Positions 35,262 to 44,334 of a stretch of 64,000 bases of DNA are shown here, piece after piece. The stretch is from Parasegetibacter sp. NRK P23 (GTDB taxonomy: Bacteria; Bacteroidota; Bacteroidia; Chitinophagales; Chitinophagaceae). A program made the position numbers and the translations under genes. The notes below the pieces were generated by a model. It saw only the letters and a list, made by a program, of their open reading frames with translations, made no database searches and had not been told where the DNA came from. The stretch lies in NCBI RefSeq assembly GCF_023721715.1, contig NZ_JAMDLG010000017.1, positions 1 to 64,000 of the forward strand. Reading direction: 5' to 3'. Within the stretch, counting starts at the first letter, position 1, and each line of letters opens with the position of its first letter.

Positions 35262-36461
35262 CTACGCTTTCACAGCCGCAATACCCGGCAATTCCTTCCC
35301 TTCAAAATATTCCAGCATAGCGCCACCACCGGTGGACACATAACTTACTTTTTCAGTATAACCGAACTGGTTCACGGCCGCAACGGAATCGCCGCCACCC
35401 ACCAGGGAGAAAGCACCTTTTTCGGTGGCTTCGGCCACTGCATCTGCAATGGCTTTGGTACCTTTCTGGAACTTTTCCATTTCAAACACGCCCATCGGAC
35501 CATTCCAGAGAATGGTTTTGGAACGAAGGATCACTTCAGCGAAAGCTTTTGCGGCTTCGGGACCAACATCAAGCCCCATCCAGCCATCAGGAATTTCATT
35601 GCTGGCCGCGGTTTGCGTGTTGGCGTCGGCAGCGAAATTATCGGCAATCACGGAGTCTGCGGGCAGATGGATGTTCACGCCTTTGGCCTTCGCGTTCTCC
35701 AGGAGGTCGGACGCGGTTTGCAGGCGGTCGTCTTCACAAAGCGATTTACCGATTTTCCCGCCCTGGGCCTTCATGAAAGTGTAGGCCATTCCGCCGCCGA
35801 TGATGATGTCGGTAGCACGTTCGAGCAGGTTCTCGATGATGAGTATTTTATCGGAGACTTTAGCGCCGCCGATGATAGCGGTAAATGGCTTTTCAGCCGC
35901 ATGGAGCACTTTTTCGGCGCTGTTCACTTCACCTTCCATCACGAAACCGAACATCCTTTTTTCTTTGGGGAAGAACTGCGCGATTACCGCGGTGGAGGCA
36001 TGGGCCCGGTGCGCGGTACCGAAAGCATCGTTCACATATACATCGCCCAGTTTGCTGAGTTTCTCCGCGAAAGAGGCATCGCCTTTCTCTTCTTCTTTGT
36101 AAAAACGCAGGTTTTCAAGCAGCAATACCTCACCCGGCTTCATCATATCGGCGGTAAGATAGGCCTGCTCGCCAATACAGTCGTTTGCGAACAATACTGT
36201 TGTGCCACCGAGCAGTTCGCTGAGGTGCTTTACAAGATGTTTCAGGGAATATTTTTCTTCGGGTCCTTCTTTCGGGCGACCGAGATGGCTCATCAGGATC
36301 ACGCTGCCACCGTCTTTCAGAATTTTCTGAATGGTGGGAATGGCAGCCTTCATGCGCGTATCATCGGTGATGGCTTGTGTGGCTTTATCCAGTGGCACGT
36401 TGAAATCAACGCGGATCAATGCTTTTTGTCCGGAGAAATTATGTTGGGAGAATTGGCTCAT
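35262..36461 (-). CDS. pgk: Phosphoglycerate kinase
   Basis: A 399-residue glycolytic enzyme that transfers the acyl phosphate of 1,3-bisphosphoglycerate to ADP. Family signatures are RVDFNVPLD near the start, [26 protein letters not shown] and the C-terminal GGGDSVAAV. All expected motifs are present. It follows gapA with a terminator in the 74-nt gap and has its own terminator downstream. Cytoplasmic. Confidence 0.97.
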   Translation of the reverse strand: MSQFSQHNFSGQKALIRVDFNVPLDKATQAITDDTRMKAAIPTIQKILKDGGSVILMSHLGRPKEGPEEKYSLKHLVKHLSELLGGTTVLFANDCIGEQAYLTADMMKPGEVLLLENLRFYKEEEKGDASFAEKLSKLGDVYVNDAFGTAHRAHASTAVIAQFFPKEKRMFGFVMEGEVNSAEKVLHAAEKPFTAIIGGAKVSDKILIIENLLERATDIIIGGGMAYTFMKAQGGKIGKSLCEDDRLQTASDLLENAKAKGVNIHLPADSVIADNFAADANTQTAASNEIPDGWMGLDVGPEAAKAFAEVILRSKTILWNGPMGVFEMEKFQKGTKAIADAVAEATEKGAFSLVGGGDSVAAVNQFGYTEKVSYVSTGGGAMLEYFEGKELPGIAAVKA

Positions 36462-36487
36462 GGTAGAATATTTTGGGATTGAAAAAC

Positions 36488-36514
36488 AAAAAACCGTAGG
36501 AGCGCTACGGTTTT
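36488..36514 (-). terminator. Terminator between gapA and pgk
   Basis: A 10-bp stem (36490-36499 with 36505-36514) has a 5-nt loop and is followed on the minus strand by U residues. It leaves only about 26 nt before the pgk start, so pgk expression may come from read-through. Confidence 0.8.
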
Positions 36515-36535
36515 CTATGTTAATTTTCTATTGCA

Positions 36536-37549
36536 TTATTTGCTGATGAGTCCGGCGAAGAATTTCACGGTGCGCACGAGTTGGGAAACATAGCTCATTT
36601 CGTTGTCGTACCAGGAAACTGTTTTCACCAGTTGCTTATCGCCTACGGTCACCACTTTGGTTTGAGTACCATCAAACAGGGATCCGAAGGTGGTGCCGAT
36701 CACGTCGCTGCTCACGATTTCGTCTTCAGTGTAACCGAAGCTTTCGTTGGAAGCGGCTTTCATGGCTGCGTTCACTTCTTCCGCGGTTACTTTTTTGCCG
36801 AGGATGGCGGTAAGTTCTGTTACGGAACCGGTGATGGTGGGAACGCGTTGTGCGCCGCCGTCCAGTTTACCTTTCAGTTCGGGCAGTACCAGGCCGATAG
36901 CTTTGGCGGCACCTGTAGAGTTGGGAACGATGTTGGCTGCGGCAGCACGTGCGCGACGAAGATCGCCTTTCGCGTGTGGCGCGTCCAGTGTATTCTGGTC
37001 GTTGGTATAAGCGTGGATGGTGGTCATGCTGCCTGCTTCGATACCGAACTGGTCGTTCAGTACTTTGGCCATTGGCGCCAAACAGTTGGTGGTGCAGGAA
37101 GCGCAGGAAATGATGGTTTCAGAACCATCGAGGATGCTGTGGTTCACGTTGAAAACGATGGTCTTCAGGTCACCGGTAGCGGGGGCGGAAATCACCACGC
37201 GTTTAGCGCCGGCGGTCAGGTGCGCGGCGGCTTTGTCTTTATCGGTGAAGAACCCGGTACATTCCAGCACTACATCAACATCGTGCTGTCCCCAGGGAAT
37301 TTGTGCGGGATCTTTCTGTGCGTATATTTTGATCTCATCACCGTTTACGGAGATGGAGCTGTCGGAGTTGGTAACATCTGCGTCGAAACGGCCCTGGGCT
37401 GTATCGTATTTGAGGAGGTGCGCCAGCACTTTCGGACTGGTAAGGTCGTTGATGGCAACAACATCAATACCTTCCATGTTGTAGATCTGACGGTAAGCCA
37501 GTCTTCCTATTCTTCCGAAACCGTTGATCGCAACTTTTACTTTGCTCAT
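36536..37549 (-). CDS. gapA: Glyceraldehyde-3-phosphate dehydrogenase, canonical
   Basis: A 337-residue NAD-dependent type I GAPDH of glycolysis. It has the NAD motif INGFGRIG, Asp35 for NAD preference, the catalytic Cys152 in SCASCTTN and His179 in TTIHAYT. These match the canonical enzyme, unlike the copy at 32086-33087. It precedes pgk, the next glycolytic step. A TAACTTCG -7-like element lies about 35 nt upstream of the start. Confidence 0.96.
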   Translation of the reverse strand: MSKVKVAINGFGRIGRLAYRQIYNMEGIDVVAINDLTSPKVLAHLLKYDTAQGRFDADVTNSDSSISVNGDEIKIYAQKDPAQIPWGQHDVDVVLECTGFFTDKDKAAAHLTAGAKRVVISAPATGDLKTIVFNVNHSILDGSETIISCASCTTNCLAPMAKVLNDQFGIEAGSMTTIHAYTNDQNTLDAPHAKGDLRRARAAAANIVPNSTGAAKAIGLVLPELKGKLDGGAQRVPTITGSVTELTAILGKKVTAEEVNAAMKAASNESFGYTEDEIVSSDVIGTTFGSLFDGTQTKVVTVGDKQLVKTVSWYDNEMSYVSQLVRTVKFFAGLISK

Positions 37550-37675
37550 GATTATATTGGTTTATACGTTGAAAAATCGTTGGCGAAGTTACCATTTTCC
37601 ACCTAATAAAAAAGCCATCTCCCGAAACATTTGAAAGCGATTGCAAAAGAAAGATGAAAAAAAATCTCAAATATT

Positions 37676-37706
37676 TTTGGCGAATTGAAAACGTATCCTA
37701 TTTTTG
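37676..37706 (+). promoter_or_regulatory. Promoter of the tRNA-Glu gene
   Basis: TTTG (37676-37679) and TATTTTTG (37699-37706) are 19 nt apart, a full match to the Bacteroidota consensus. The tRNA begins about 18 nt beyond the -7 element. Confidence 0.8.
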
Positions 37707-37724
37707 CACTCCCAAATCGCTAAT

Positions 37725-37796
37725 GGCGCGTTGGTCAAGCGGCTAAGACGCCTCCCTTTCACGGAGGAATGACGGGTTCGATTCCCGTACGCGCTA
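37725..37796 (+). tRNA. tRNA-Glu (anticodon TTC)
   Basis: A cloverleaf folds from 37725: a 7-bp acceptor stem GGCGCGT pairs with ACGCGCT (with a G-U at the first pair), the anticodon stem CCTCC/GGAGG encloses the loop CTTTCAC with anticodon TTC at 37758-37760, and the T arm carries GGTTCGATTCC. A discriminator A follows at 37796. The terminal CCA is not encoded. Confidence 0.95.
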
Positions 37797-37799
37797 CGA

Positions 37800-37833
37800 A
37801 AAAAAGGATCATCTGAAAAGGTGGTCCTTTTTT
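37800..37833 (+). terminator. Terminator after tRNA-Glu
   Basis: A 13-bp stem (37800-37812 with 37821-37833, two wobble pairs) with an 8-nt loop ends in six T residues. It begins 4 nt after the tRNA. Confidence 0.8.
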
Positions 37834-37863
37834 GTTTAGGGTAATTTGTTGGGGCCGATTGCT

Positions 37864-37871
37864 TAAATTTG
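37864..37871 (+). promoter_or_regulatory. Candidate -7 promoter element for small ORF
   Basis: TAAATTTG matches TAnnTTTG and lies about 27 nt upstream of the start at 37898. An upstream TTTG (37845-37848) is only 15 nt away, shorter than usual. Confidence 0.4.
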
Positions 37872-37897
37872 AATTGTAGCGTTTAAGTTACGGTACC

Positions 37898-38125
37898 ATG
37901 AACACGTCATACCAAAAGATAGAAAAACAGCTTGGTTTCCTGCACACATTATGCAGAAAGGAAACTATTTTCCCTGAAGACATCCCCGCTCATTTTAAGA
38001 ATGATATTCAGCACTTTATTGCAGGAGAAACACTGCCCCTTCAGGATGGAAAAATCAGGATAGGCCCAATCTATTTAAAAAATGGTACCAGAAAATACAG
38101 ACCCGCGGATTTGATTATGAAATAG
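37898..38125 (+). CDS. Small hypothetical protein
   Basis: A 75-residue protein of unknown function, without a signal peptide or transmembrane segment. The composition is mixed and ends in YLKNGTRKYRPADLIMK. It lies just after the tRNA-Glu and has a plausible promoter element. No recognised family. It could be a real small protein or the remnant of a longer one. Confidence 0.5.
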   Translation: MNTSYQKIEKQLGFLHTLCRKETIFPEDIPAHFKNDIQHFIAGETLPLQDGKIRIGPIYLKNGTRKYRPADLIMK

Positions 38126-38152
38126 ACTGGAAGGAATGACAATATCCATCTT

Positions 38153-38230
38153 ATGCTGGACTTTATATCTGACCGAATGATTGAAAGCCTGGAGAAAAAG
38201 ATGTTATTGGTTAAAGAATTGAAAGTTTAA
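38153..38230 (+). CDS. Very small possible ORF (25 aa)
   Basis: A 25-codon frame runs from ATG at 38153 to TAA at 38230 and encodes an amphipathic helix-like stretch rich in Leu, Lys and Glu (LEKKMLLVKELK). It may be the C-terminal remainder of a lost gene. Support is weak: no promoter or ribosome binding site is evident. Confidence 0.15.
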   Translation: MLDFISDRMIESLEKKMLLVKELKV

Positions 38231-38372
38231 TTGCATTTCAGGGGAACACATGTAGTGAAATCTACTACTAGCAATACAAAAATCCAATTCCAGATCAGTT
38301 TTCCCATAACGAATATTATTCACAGAAATCCTTTAGTCCCGTGAACACCTCCACAAACGATAAACAAACAAA

Positions 38373-38897
38373 ATGAAAATGCTAAGGATATATATGGCAG
38401 TTTTAGCCATACTTATAGCAGCTACTGGCAACGCACAAACCAATTTTAAAACATTAATTAAAACCTTTGAAGGCATTACCGGGAACTGGCAGGGTTCCCT
38501 TACCTACCTGGATTATTCCACCGGAAAACCATATACAATGCCCGCTGATATGAGTTTTAAAAGGATAAACAACACCAACCGGTTCCTGCTGTACAACATC
38601 TATCCCAATGAAAAAAGTGCGAACTCCATCGATACCATCACCATATCCACTAACGGCGATTATATTGGCAACGAGCAGGTAAAATCAAGAAGAAAACTAT
38701 CCAATGGCGATATTGAAATTATTACAGAAGAAAGAGGGAAAGATGGCAATGACAACAAAGACGCAACTTTCAGGCACACTTACATTATTGGTAAACAAAC
38801 CTGTAGAATAAGAAAAGACGTACTGTTCGAAGGAGCTAAAGAATGGATAAACCGGCATGAATATGTTTATAAAAGGAATACCAATAACCAGAACTAA
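38373..38897 (+). CDS. Hypothetical secreted protein, lipocalin-like
   Basis: A 174-residue protein with a signal peptide ending near ATGNAQ. The mature part begins FKTLIKTFEGITGNWQGSLTYLDYSTGKPYT and is predicted to be beta-rich. The GNWQGSLTY opening resembles small lipocalin-like or DUF1579-type proteins. No catalytic residues are recognised. It precedes the DinB-like gene by 32 nt on the same strand, so they may form one unit. Confidence 0.7.
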   Translation: MKMLRIYMAVLAILIAATGNAQTNFKTLIKTFEGITGNWQGSLTYLDYSTGKPYTMPADMSFKRINNTNRFLLYNIYPNEKSANSIDTITISTNGDYIGNEQVKSRRKLSNGDIEIITEERGKDGNDNKDATFRHTYIIGKQTCRIRKDVLFEGAKEWINRHEYVYKRNTNNQN

Positions 38898-38929
38898 AAA
38901 TCCCTTGAAGAAACACCAGCCACATCACT

Positions 38930-39409
38930 ATGTCAGGCACCTCCACCACCGTTGCTAACCGCCTTCGCGAAGTCTTCCTGAATGGACATTTCATCGCAAA
39001 CACCAATTACCGTGAACAACTCCAGGACCTGAATTGGATGCAGGCAACGCAGAAAACAGGCAACTTCAATACTATTGCCGCCCTCACCTACCACATCAAC
39101 TATTACATGGCCGGAATCCTGGACGCATTTGAGACCGGTAAACTCACCATCAGCGACAAATACAGTTTTGACCTTCCCCCTATCCAGGCTGAACAGGATT
39201 GGCAGCACCTCGTAGTGACACTTCTCAGCAATGCGGAAAAACTTGCGGACGCTATTGAAAAGATGACAGCAGACAAGTTGAGCCAGCCTTTCTTCGATGA
39301 AAAATACGGAACCTATCAAAGAAACATGGAGGCCGTGATTGAACACAGCTATTACCATCTGGCCCAAATCGTACTGCTTAAAAAAATAGTTGCGGATTCC
39401 CATCAGTGA
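38930..39409 (+). CDS. DinB-like protein
   Basis: A 159-residue four-helix protein of the DinB superfamily. Metal-ligand-type histidines appear in ALTYHINYY and near the C-terminus in EHSYYHLAQI. Members of this family include metal-dependent thiol and bacillithiol transferases and damage-inducible proteins with unclear roles. It follows the lipocalin-like gene. The AraC-family gene is convergent downstream. Confidence 0.8.
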   Translation: MSGTSTTVANRLREVFLNGHFIANTNYREQLQDLNWMQATQKTGNFNTIAALTYHINYYMAGILDAFETGKLTISDKYSFDLPPIQAEQDWQHLVVTLLSNAEKLADAIEKMTADKLSQPFFDEKYGTYQRNMEAVIEHSYYHLAQIVLLKKIVADSHQ

Positions 39410-39479
39410 GCCTGGAAAACAAACGGCCATCCATAAGATACAAACCTATGTACTATTGCCTGATAAACCGATACAGGCA

Positions 39480-40385
39480 TCAGTTAAATCCCTGCCGAAA
39501 TTCCAGCGGCGATAAATTCGTCTTCTTTTTGAAAAGTGTGCTGAATGATTGCGCATGTTCAAAGCCGAGAGCATAAGCGATCTCACTGACCGAAAGACTG
39601 GTGGTGGAAAGTTTTTCCTTGGCCTTTTCAATCAGTTTTTCATGAATATGCTGCTGTGTGTTTTTCCCGGTGTGCACCCGTAGCAAGTCGCTCAGGTAGT
39701 TCGGCGACAAATTCAGCTGCGCGGCGATATGCTGCACGGTAAGCAAACCTTGAGCATCACTGTTAAAGTAGTCATTGATCAGTTGTTCGAACCTGGTCAG
39801 CAAAGCTGAATTGTTGTTCTTTCGTGTCAGAAATTGTCGCTCGTAGAAACGGTTGGCGTATTTCAGCAGGCTCTCAATATGCGTCAGGATGATCTCCTGG
39901 GTGTGCTTATCAATATGCCGGCATTCCTTGTCAATTTTATGGAGGATCGTGATCAGGTCCTCTTCTTCCTCAGCCGACAGGTGCAGCGCTTCATTCACCG
40001 CGTAGTCGAAAAAACCGTAGTGATGGATGTTGCCCGCCAGCGTATGCTGCAACAGGAAGTCGGGGTGAAAGATGAGCAGGTAACCGGACCCGCATTCCAT
40101 ATTTTGCAGGTCCAGTTGCTGCACCTGGTTGGGCGCCGTAAAACTCAGTACGCCTTTATCATAATCGTAATGCTGCTGCCCGTACCTGATCTTGCCTTTG
40201 GCTTCCCGTTTAAGGGCCACGCAATAAAAGCGGTTAACGAAACCTTTCCAGATGTCGTCTTCTAAAAAAACACTTTCCGCCAGATTGATCACGCTCACTA
40301 ATGGGTGGCGGGGTTCGGGCAAAGACAGCAGCCGGTGAAATTCTGATAGAGAGTTGATGGCGTTCATAACCGGAAAGTTAATCAA
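39480..40385 (-). CDS. AraC family transcriptional regulator
   Basis: A 301-residue regulator with an N-terminal cupin-like ligand domain (residues of about 1-150) and a C-terminal double HTH of AraC/XylS type (residues of about 200-300, with LTVQHIAAQLNLSPNYLSDLLR and VSEIAYALGFEHAQSFSTLFKK). The start at 40385 overlaps the stop of the upstream aldo/keto reductase gene by 8 nt; an internal ATG at 40367 would avoid the overlap. It may control the reductase gene. Confidence 0.9.
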   Translation of the reverse strand: MINFPVMNAINSLSEFHRLLSLPEPRHPLVSVINLAESVFLEDDIWKGFVNRFYCVALKREAKGKIRYGQQHYDYDKGVLSFTAPNQVQQLDLQNMECGSGYLLIFHPDFLLQHTLAGNIHHYGFFDYAVNEALHLSAEEEEDLITILHKIDKECRHIDKHTQEIILTHIESLLKYANRFYERQFLTRKNNNSALLTRFEQLINDYFNSDAQGLLTVQHIAAQLNLSPNYLSDLLRVHTGKNTQQHIHEKLIEKAKEKLSTTSLSVSEIAYALGFEHAQSFSTLFKKKTNLSPLEFRQGFN

Positions 40386-41382
40386 TTAAGCCCATGCTGA
40401 ATTCATCATAAGGCGCACCCGTGTCCGTACCCAACGGCACGATGCTTTCCAGTTGCGAAAGGTCCGCATCCGTTAACACAATGGAAGTTGAGGCGAGGTT
40501 TTGCTCCAGGTACTTTCTGCGTTTCGTTCCAGGGATCGGTAAAATACCCTTGCTCATGATCCAGGCCAACGCCAGTTGAGAAGACGTGACGTGCTTTGCT
40601 TCAGCCATGGCTTCGATTGCCTTAACCAATTCAATATTCTTATCGAACATTTCACCCTGGAAACGCGGGATGGCCCTGCGGAAATCGTTCTCCGGAAGGT
40701 CATTGATGTTTTTGATCTGTCCCGATAAAAATCCACGGCCCAAAGGCGAGTAAGCCACAAATCCGATGCCCAGTTCTTTTAATGTAGCCAACACGCCACG
40801 CTCTTCCACGGTGCGTTCAAATAAGGAGTACTCGCTTTGTATCGCAGTGACAGGATGCACGGCATGCGCCCGCTTCACCGTTTCAGCCGACACTTCCGAC
40901 AGACCGATATATCCTATTTTGCCTTCTTTCACCAAATCAGCCATCGCTTCAACAGTTTCCTCGATCGGTGTATTTTTATCCAGGCGATGCAGGTAGTATA
41001 GATCGATGTAATCGGTATTGAGGTTTCTGAGCGAACGCTCTAAAGCTTTCTTTACATAATCCTTTTTGCCATTGATGGCCCAGGTTACTTTGTTGTTGTC
41101 ATCAATTTCCCACCCAAACTTGGTGGCCAAAATATACTGATCGCGTTTACCACTGATCGCCTTTGCAATGAGTTGCTCGTTTTTCAGCGGCCCGTACAAG
41201 TCTGCGGTATCCAAAAAATTGCCGCCCAGTTCAAGTGAACAATGAATGGTCGCGATGGCTTCCTGCTCATCGGCAGGACCATACATGTGTCCTTCTTCAA
41301 AGCCTGTCATGCCCATACAACCCAGGCCGATCATTGGTACCACCAATCCCTGGCTGCCCAATGCGATTTGTTTTATTTTCAT
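40378..41382 (-). CDS. Aldo/keto reductase
   Basis: A 334-residue NADPH-dependent oxidoreductase with an (alpha/beta)8 barrel. Catalytic residues of the family are present: Asp and Tyr in FLDTADLYG, Lys in ILATKFGW, and His in YLHRLD. The C-terminus has the NADP-binding GTKRRKYLEQN segment. It reduces aldehydes or ketones; the physiological substrate is unknown. It is translationally coupled to the AraC gene by an 8-nt overlap. Confidence 0.93.
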   Translation of the reverse strand: MKIKQIALGSQGLVVPMIGLGCMGMTGFEEGHMYGPADEQEAIATIHCSLELGGNFLDTADLYGPLKNEQLIAKAISGKRDQYILATKFGWEIDDNNKVTWAINGKKDYVKKALERSLRNLNTDYIDLYYLHRLDKNTPIEETVEAMADLVKEGKIGYIGLSEVSAETVKRAHAVHPVTAIQSEYSLFERTVEERGVLATLKELGIGFVAYSPLGRGFLSGQIKNINDLPENDFRRAIPRFQGEMFDKNIELVKAIEAMAEAKHVTSSQLALAWIMSKGILPIPGTKRRKYLEQNLASTSIVLTDADLSQLESIVPLGTDTGAPYDEFSMGLID

Positions 41383-41467
41383 GCACCAAAGGTCGGCAGG
41401 CCGAATTGCGCGGATGTATGCAAATCCCTGAAGTTTGTATGCAAAACAAGGCGAATCAATAAAGCCA

Positions 41468-42949
41468 CTACCGTGTTCCAGCCCGGATCAGGTCAAGGGT
41501 GTATTGTATTTCCGGATCTTTATCAGCACGGATATAGCGCTGGTATGCTTCAAAACTGAGTTCCCGGTCAGGAATACACCCTCTTCCGTTGTCGTTTTTA
41601 GCTTTCATAAAATAGATTTCACTCATAGGCACCGTGAGCCTGCATTTTGTTTTGGGCAATGTATAGGTGCTGAACCAGGCTGCGGTGGTAGAAGCTTCTC
41701 CGCTACCGGTTTCCGTGCCAACGAGCAAACCGCGTTTGTTGTTCTTCACCAGTGCGGCAAAGTAAGTGGCGGCACTTACCGTGCCACCACTGATCAACAC
41801 ATACACGCTACCTTTAAAATTATTCTTATCCGGGGGATAGTTGGCTACAGAACCTTCATTAAGGCGGGCGTTGCCATAAAAGAAGCCCGCCGCGCTGTCG
41901 TAATCGAAACGCTGCTTTAAGAAATTTTCGGTTTGGGCTTGTTCTTCATCCGTCATTTTTGCACCGTTGCCATTCAACATATTTTCGGGATCGTGCATTT
42001 TGATGTTCTTCGTCCGGTAATTGAATACATTGTCGAAAGGCTTCAATGCCACAAACGAATACAACAACGCGGACATGTTCGGGTTGCCGCCGCCGTTGGA
42101 ACGGATATCGATGATCACGTTCCCGATGTTCCGCTTCTTCACCTCTTCAAAAAAGCTGCTCAGTTCTTTGTACATCACATTTTCCTGGAGCATAAAAGTA
42201 AGGACGGTCAATATCGCGGTGGATTCCCCGTCAAGGTATTCTTTGGTCACATAGGCCCGCTTCAGGAAGGTGTTGAAAGGAAGCTGGCCGAGGTTGCGGT
42301 GGTGGTAACCCGTTTTGGCGTCCACGGCTTTGAGTTGCACGGTAACGGGGTTCCTGGCGCCAAAATCCTTGTATACCACCTCGTAGCTGGTGGCATCGGG
42401 AAATACCAGGCTAAGGAACAAACTCAGGTTATTACCGGTCCGGTCCACCCCGGTTCCAATAAAACCATCGCTGTAAGTGGCATAACCGATCTCACTCAGG
42501 AGTTTACCCGAGGGGATTTTGTTGATGCTCAAAATTTCCGCGCCGAAAGGTATGGCAGCGCCACGGGCGTTAACAATGAGCCTGTTGCCAAAATTGGTCG
42601 TGGCCAGTGGAAAATGGTTCATCGCGTAAAAAATATCCGCCACCTGGTCCTCATTGTAATCCAGTTTGAGGTGTACGTCATTGAACAATTGTATGGGAGC
42701 GTAACGCAGGGCACTCAGCAGTGAGGGATCATTGTCAAACCTTTTCATCAGGGAATCCATCTTCCGGTTAAACGTTACCGTGTCAGTAAATTTGTATGGA
42801 TTGGGGTGCTGCCGCTTCAACAGGTCAACAGCATAGGTGAAATCATCTTTCAGGTCCTGCCTGGTAAACCCTTTAAAGGGTTGTTGTTGCGCCAGCACAG
42901 GTGTAGTGAACAGGAACATCAAAAGCGCGGATGCAAAAAATCGCTTCAT
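41468..42949 (-). CDS. S41 family peptidase
   Basis: A 493-residue exported protease (signal ending near PVLAQQ). The C-terminal catalytic domain contains IRSNGGGNPNMS, the serine-containing VYVLISGGTVSAATYFA (nucleophile of the tail-specific protease family) and the lysine-carrying GRGCIPDRE region. The N-terminal part lacks a clear PDZ domain. It lies 65 nt after the MutS-like gene at 43015-44334 and could be the last gene of the ECF sigma/SusCD/ABC unit, but a terminator cannot be excluded. The substrate is unknown. Confidence 0.87.
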   Translation of the reverse strand: MKRFFASALLMFLFTTPVLAQQQPFKGFTRQDLKDDFTYAVDLLKRQHPNPYKFTDTVTFNRKMDSLMKRFDNDPSLLSALRYAPIQLFNDVHLKLDYNEDQVADIFYAMNHFPLATTNFGNRLIVNARGAAIPFGAEILSINKIPSGKLLSEIGYATYSDGFIGTGVDRTGNNLSLFLSLVFPDATSYEVVYKDFGARNPVTVQLKAVDAKTGYHHRNLGQLPFNTFLKRAYVTKEYLDGESTAILTVLTFMLQENVMYKELSSFFEEVKKRNIGNVIIDIRSNGGGNPNMSALLYSFVALKPFDNVFNYRTKNIKMHDPENMLNGNGAKMTDEEQAQTENFLKQRFDYDSAAGFFYGNARLNEGSVANYPPDKNNFKGSVYVLISGGTVSAATYFAALVKNNKRGLLVGTETGSGEASTTAAWFSTYTLPKTKCRLTVPMSEIYFMKAKNDNGRGCIPDRELSFEAYQRYIRADKDPEIQYTLDLIRAGTR

Positions 42950-43014
42950 AGCTATAGCTTTTTTTATAAACTTACTGCCGCAGGTAGGGCTGTGGTAAGG
43001 TTGGGTGAACGGTT

Positions 43015-44334
43015 TTAAATTGTATTGATAAGGTCTATGATGCCTTCATTGTGGATGATCATCATACCCTGACGGTCTTCGGTGATGCCTTGTTGTAAAG
43101 CATAGGTGTACTTGGGTATTTTTCCTTCCAGGATGGTGGGCATGAAACAAAACTGTACGTTCGGCAGATCGTTCAGTTCTTCTCCGACTTCAATGATATG
43201 CGTGGATACAATGAAAAGGCAATTGGTATATTCCGCGAAGCCCCTGGTAACCGCCAAGGTGCCGTCAAAAGCATCCTTAACATTCGTTCCTTTAAACAGT
43301 TCATCAAACATCAGCAACAGGCTTTCGCCCGTGGCCGCTGCCAGCGCGGCTTCTTTTACCCTTACCACTTCCGCGTAGAAATGACTGTACCCCATAGCGA
43401 TGTTGTCGGCCACATTGATGCTGGAAAAAATACCTTCACGTACTGAAAAAACCATTTCAGCGGCCGCCACGGGGAAACCAATATGCGCCATGTACATGGC
43501 AATACCTATAGACTTCATCCAGGTGGATTTGCCAGCCATGTTGGCGCCGGTGAGGAAAACAACATTGCTGCCTTCCCGCATCATGATGTCATTCCCTACA
43601 GCTTTGGCAATACAGGGATGCCGGAGATCGCTGGCATGGAGCAGGTTCTGGTCTTTATCCAACGCCTGCGCGTAACAAAACCCTTTTTCACGGGACACCT
43701 GGCTTACGGCGATGTAGACATCAGTTTCCGCGATGAACCGCAGCACATCTTTCATTTCCCCCTGTAGCACGTTGCGCAGCAGGTGATGATATGCCGCAAC
43801 GGTTCCCGCCGACATTGGCTTGTAGATATCACTGTCCAGCACCTTCCGGAGACCATCGTGCCGCATAATGCCCAGTAAACCCGACACCCGGTCCTCTAAT
43901 GGACTGTCATTTCGTTTCAACAACTGCAACAACGCGAAGCACTGCTTCAGGGTCACAATAGTAGCCTGTAGTTGAAGCAGGGTATTTTTGTAACGATTGT
44001 CTTTGGTAATACCGGCCAGCAGCTTCATTACACAGGTATCTACCATTGTCATGGCCTGCGATTTCCCTCCCCCGGCATCAATGAATTCACGCATGAGTGC
44101 CACCTGATCCGCTTCGAATGGAAACGCAATCCCCTCTTGCTCATAGAAGCGGAATATGGCTGTTCGCCGGTTAATGTCCGGCGCACTGGTAAGCGGATGG
44201 GCAAACATTTCATCCATCAGCTTCTCCCCTATGCGTGTTCTGACCTTGTTAAAAAGCGCATACACCGAGCCCTGCCGGAACTTTCCCATCAGGTTCAGCT
44301 CTTCTACCGATTGGCGATCTATCTTAAAACTCAT
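43015..44334 (-). CDS. MutS-like ATPase without mismatch-recognition domain, copy A
   Basis: A 439-residue protein that contains the MutS core (lever/clamp) and ATPase domains only. Walker A is GANMAGKST (residues 263-271), Walker B is LLLMFDELFKGTN with D344/E345, and the following HIIEVGEEL is the family switch region. Residues 1-240 are the helical core; domains I and II, which read mismatches in true MutS, are absent. It is a paralogue of the gene at 44331-45644 and overlaps it by 4 nt (ATGA), suggesting a heterodimer. A role in repair is not implied by the context, which is membrane transport. Confidence 0.85.
   Translation of the reverse strand: MSFKIDRQSVEELNLMGKFRQGSVYALFNKVRTRIGEKLMDEMFAHPLTSAPDINRRTAIFRFYEQEGIAFPFEADQVALMREFIDAGGGKSQAMTMVDTCVMKLLAGITKDNRYKNTLLQLQATIVTLKQCFALLQLLKRNDSPLEDRVSGLLGIMRHDGLRKVLDSDIYKPMSAGTVAAYHHLLRNVLQGEMKDVLRFIAETDVYIAVSQVSREKGFCYAQALDKDQNLLHASDLRHPCIAKAVGNDIMMREGSNVVFLTGANMAGKSTWMKSIGIAMYMAHIGFPVAAAEMVFSVREGIFSSINVADNIAMGYSHFYAEVVRVKEAALAAATGESLLLMFDELFKGTNVKDAFDGTLAVTRGFAEYTNCLFIVSTHIIEVGEELNDLPNVQFCFMPTILEGKIPKYTYALQQGITEDRQGMMIIHNEGIIDLINTI

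Noticed and set aside
39455-39479. A 6-bp hairpin between the convergent DinB-like and AraC genes
   Set aside because: The stem is short and there is no U tract on either strand.
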